A stretch of DNA of 64,000 nucleotides. It comes from Zelonia costaricensis (lineage: Eukaryota; Euglenozoa; Kinetoplastea; Trypanosomatida; Trypanosomatidae). The stretch is from NCBI GenBank assembly GCA_030849075.1, contig JASAOO010003520.1, forward strand, positions 1-64,000, written 5' to 3'. How positions within the stretch are numbered: the first letter of the stretch is position 1; the number at the start of each line of letters is the position of its first letter. A program made the position numbers and the translations under genes. Positions 63,212 through 64,000 of the stretch are shown in pieces. The notes under the pieces are model-generated. The model had not been told where the DNA came from. It made no database searches and worked only from the letters and a program-made list of their open reading frames with translations.

Positions 63212-64000
63212 GCGGCAGCTTCACCACCGCTACAACGTCAGAGGGAGCGTGAGGGGAGGGGGGGGGCGCGGGGGACGATGCCTTCGCCTCTCGCTGCAAT
63301 AGCGGCGCCCTGTTCCGGCGAAGGAGGCCCTTGTGCTTCTGTGCTCGTGGCGCGGCTGGGGCACCCAAGCCTCCCCCCACCCCCCCTCTCCAACCAAGCA
63401 CCCACGCATACTCGACGATGTGCGTGCGATGCGATGTCACACTTCCGTGGTTTGTTTCCCTTTCACAGCTCCTCTCCCTTTCTCGTGTTGCTTAACAACA
63501 CGACACTCCCCACAGTCGCCGCCTCTGCGTGCGGCGTGTGGGCGGCGGCGGAGAGAGGGGGAGCGAGCGAGGAGGCCCTCACAAGGGCAGTGCACCTGCG
63601 ACGGAAACCTGGCACACAAGAAGCTAAGCGTCGGCTCACGCCTCATCCGACACCTCTTTTTTTGGCACGAATGCCCTGGAAATGCGCCCACCCCCCACAC
63701 ACACGCTGCTCACTAGTCGCGAGAGCGGTGGGCCTCCTTGCCATGCTGCCTCACACTTCCTCCTGACCGCCTCTCCGTTCCCCCCATCCCTCCCCCTACG
63801 TTATCCCTCTGACGACTGTGGCAAGAGAGTTCCCCCTCTGCGTGTCCACCCTTCTCGCCCACCTGCCTCGTGCCAACACCTCACGAGCCCTCCTTCCTGT
63901 CACCACTTATCGTTTCTGTGTAGCACCTGTGGCTCCCCATTACACCGCTGCACCGCTGCTGCTGCTGCCCTAACGTTTGTGTGTGTGTGTGCCAAGTCGT
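63212..64000 (+). other. Spacer to the right edge of the window
   Basis: No gene seen. G9 run near 63260, mixed sequence to about 63720, then C/T-rich DNA (63765-63950) and a short GT run (63977-63990), consistent with the approach to the next gene's splice acceptor outside the window. Confidence 0.6.

Overview
The window is nuclear DNA of a trypanosomatid, most likely of the Leishmania/Leptomonas/Crithidia group (Leishmaniinae). The evidence is GC-rich, intron-less coding regions that all lie on the + strand, separated by very long pyrimidine-rich and GT/CA-rich spacers. Polypyrimidine-plus-AG stretches suited to spliced-leader addition lie upstream of many start codons. No start-site promoters, operons with ribosome-binding sites or tRNA genes were seen. 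The layout is one directional (polycistronic) gene array. The species cannot be fixed from sequence reading alone.

Twelve complete protein genes and one 3' fragment are supported. Left part (1-22 kb): the 3' end of a calpain-like gene, then three full-length calpain-like proteins (start codons at 2924, 11577 and 18755) with the kinetoplastid domain I_K, a calpain-fold catalytic domain and a C-terminal domain. All three have serine in place of the catalytic cysteine. Middle (22-31 kb): two short domain-I_K-only proteins of the small myristoylated protein (SMP) / small kinetoplastid calpain-related type. 31.1-39.7 kb: a 2,832-aa Raptor homologue (TORC1 scaffold). Right part (40-63 kb): five further domain-I_K proteins, from compact (151 aa) to heavily expanded (863 and 925 aa), interrupted by one NAP-family histone chaperone gene (57076-57939).

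The common thread is domain I_K. Eight of its carriers begin with Met-Gly and all eight have Ser at position 6, the classical N-myristoyltransferase context. They differ in whether a nearby Cys allows palmitoylation, so the array looks like a set of membrane-anchored, non-catalytic calpain-related adaptors diversified by tandem duplication for different membrane or cytoskeletal sites. Raptor and the NAP protein are unrelated genes embedded in the array; in kinetoplastids co-location does not by itself imply shared function.

The spacers (0.8-6.6 kb) show no convincing extra genes. They hold microsatellites, homopolymer runs, a few hairpins and one stretch that may be a degenerate retroposon. 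One ambiguous base (n) lies at 56707.
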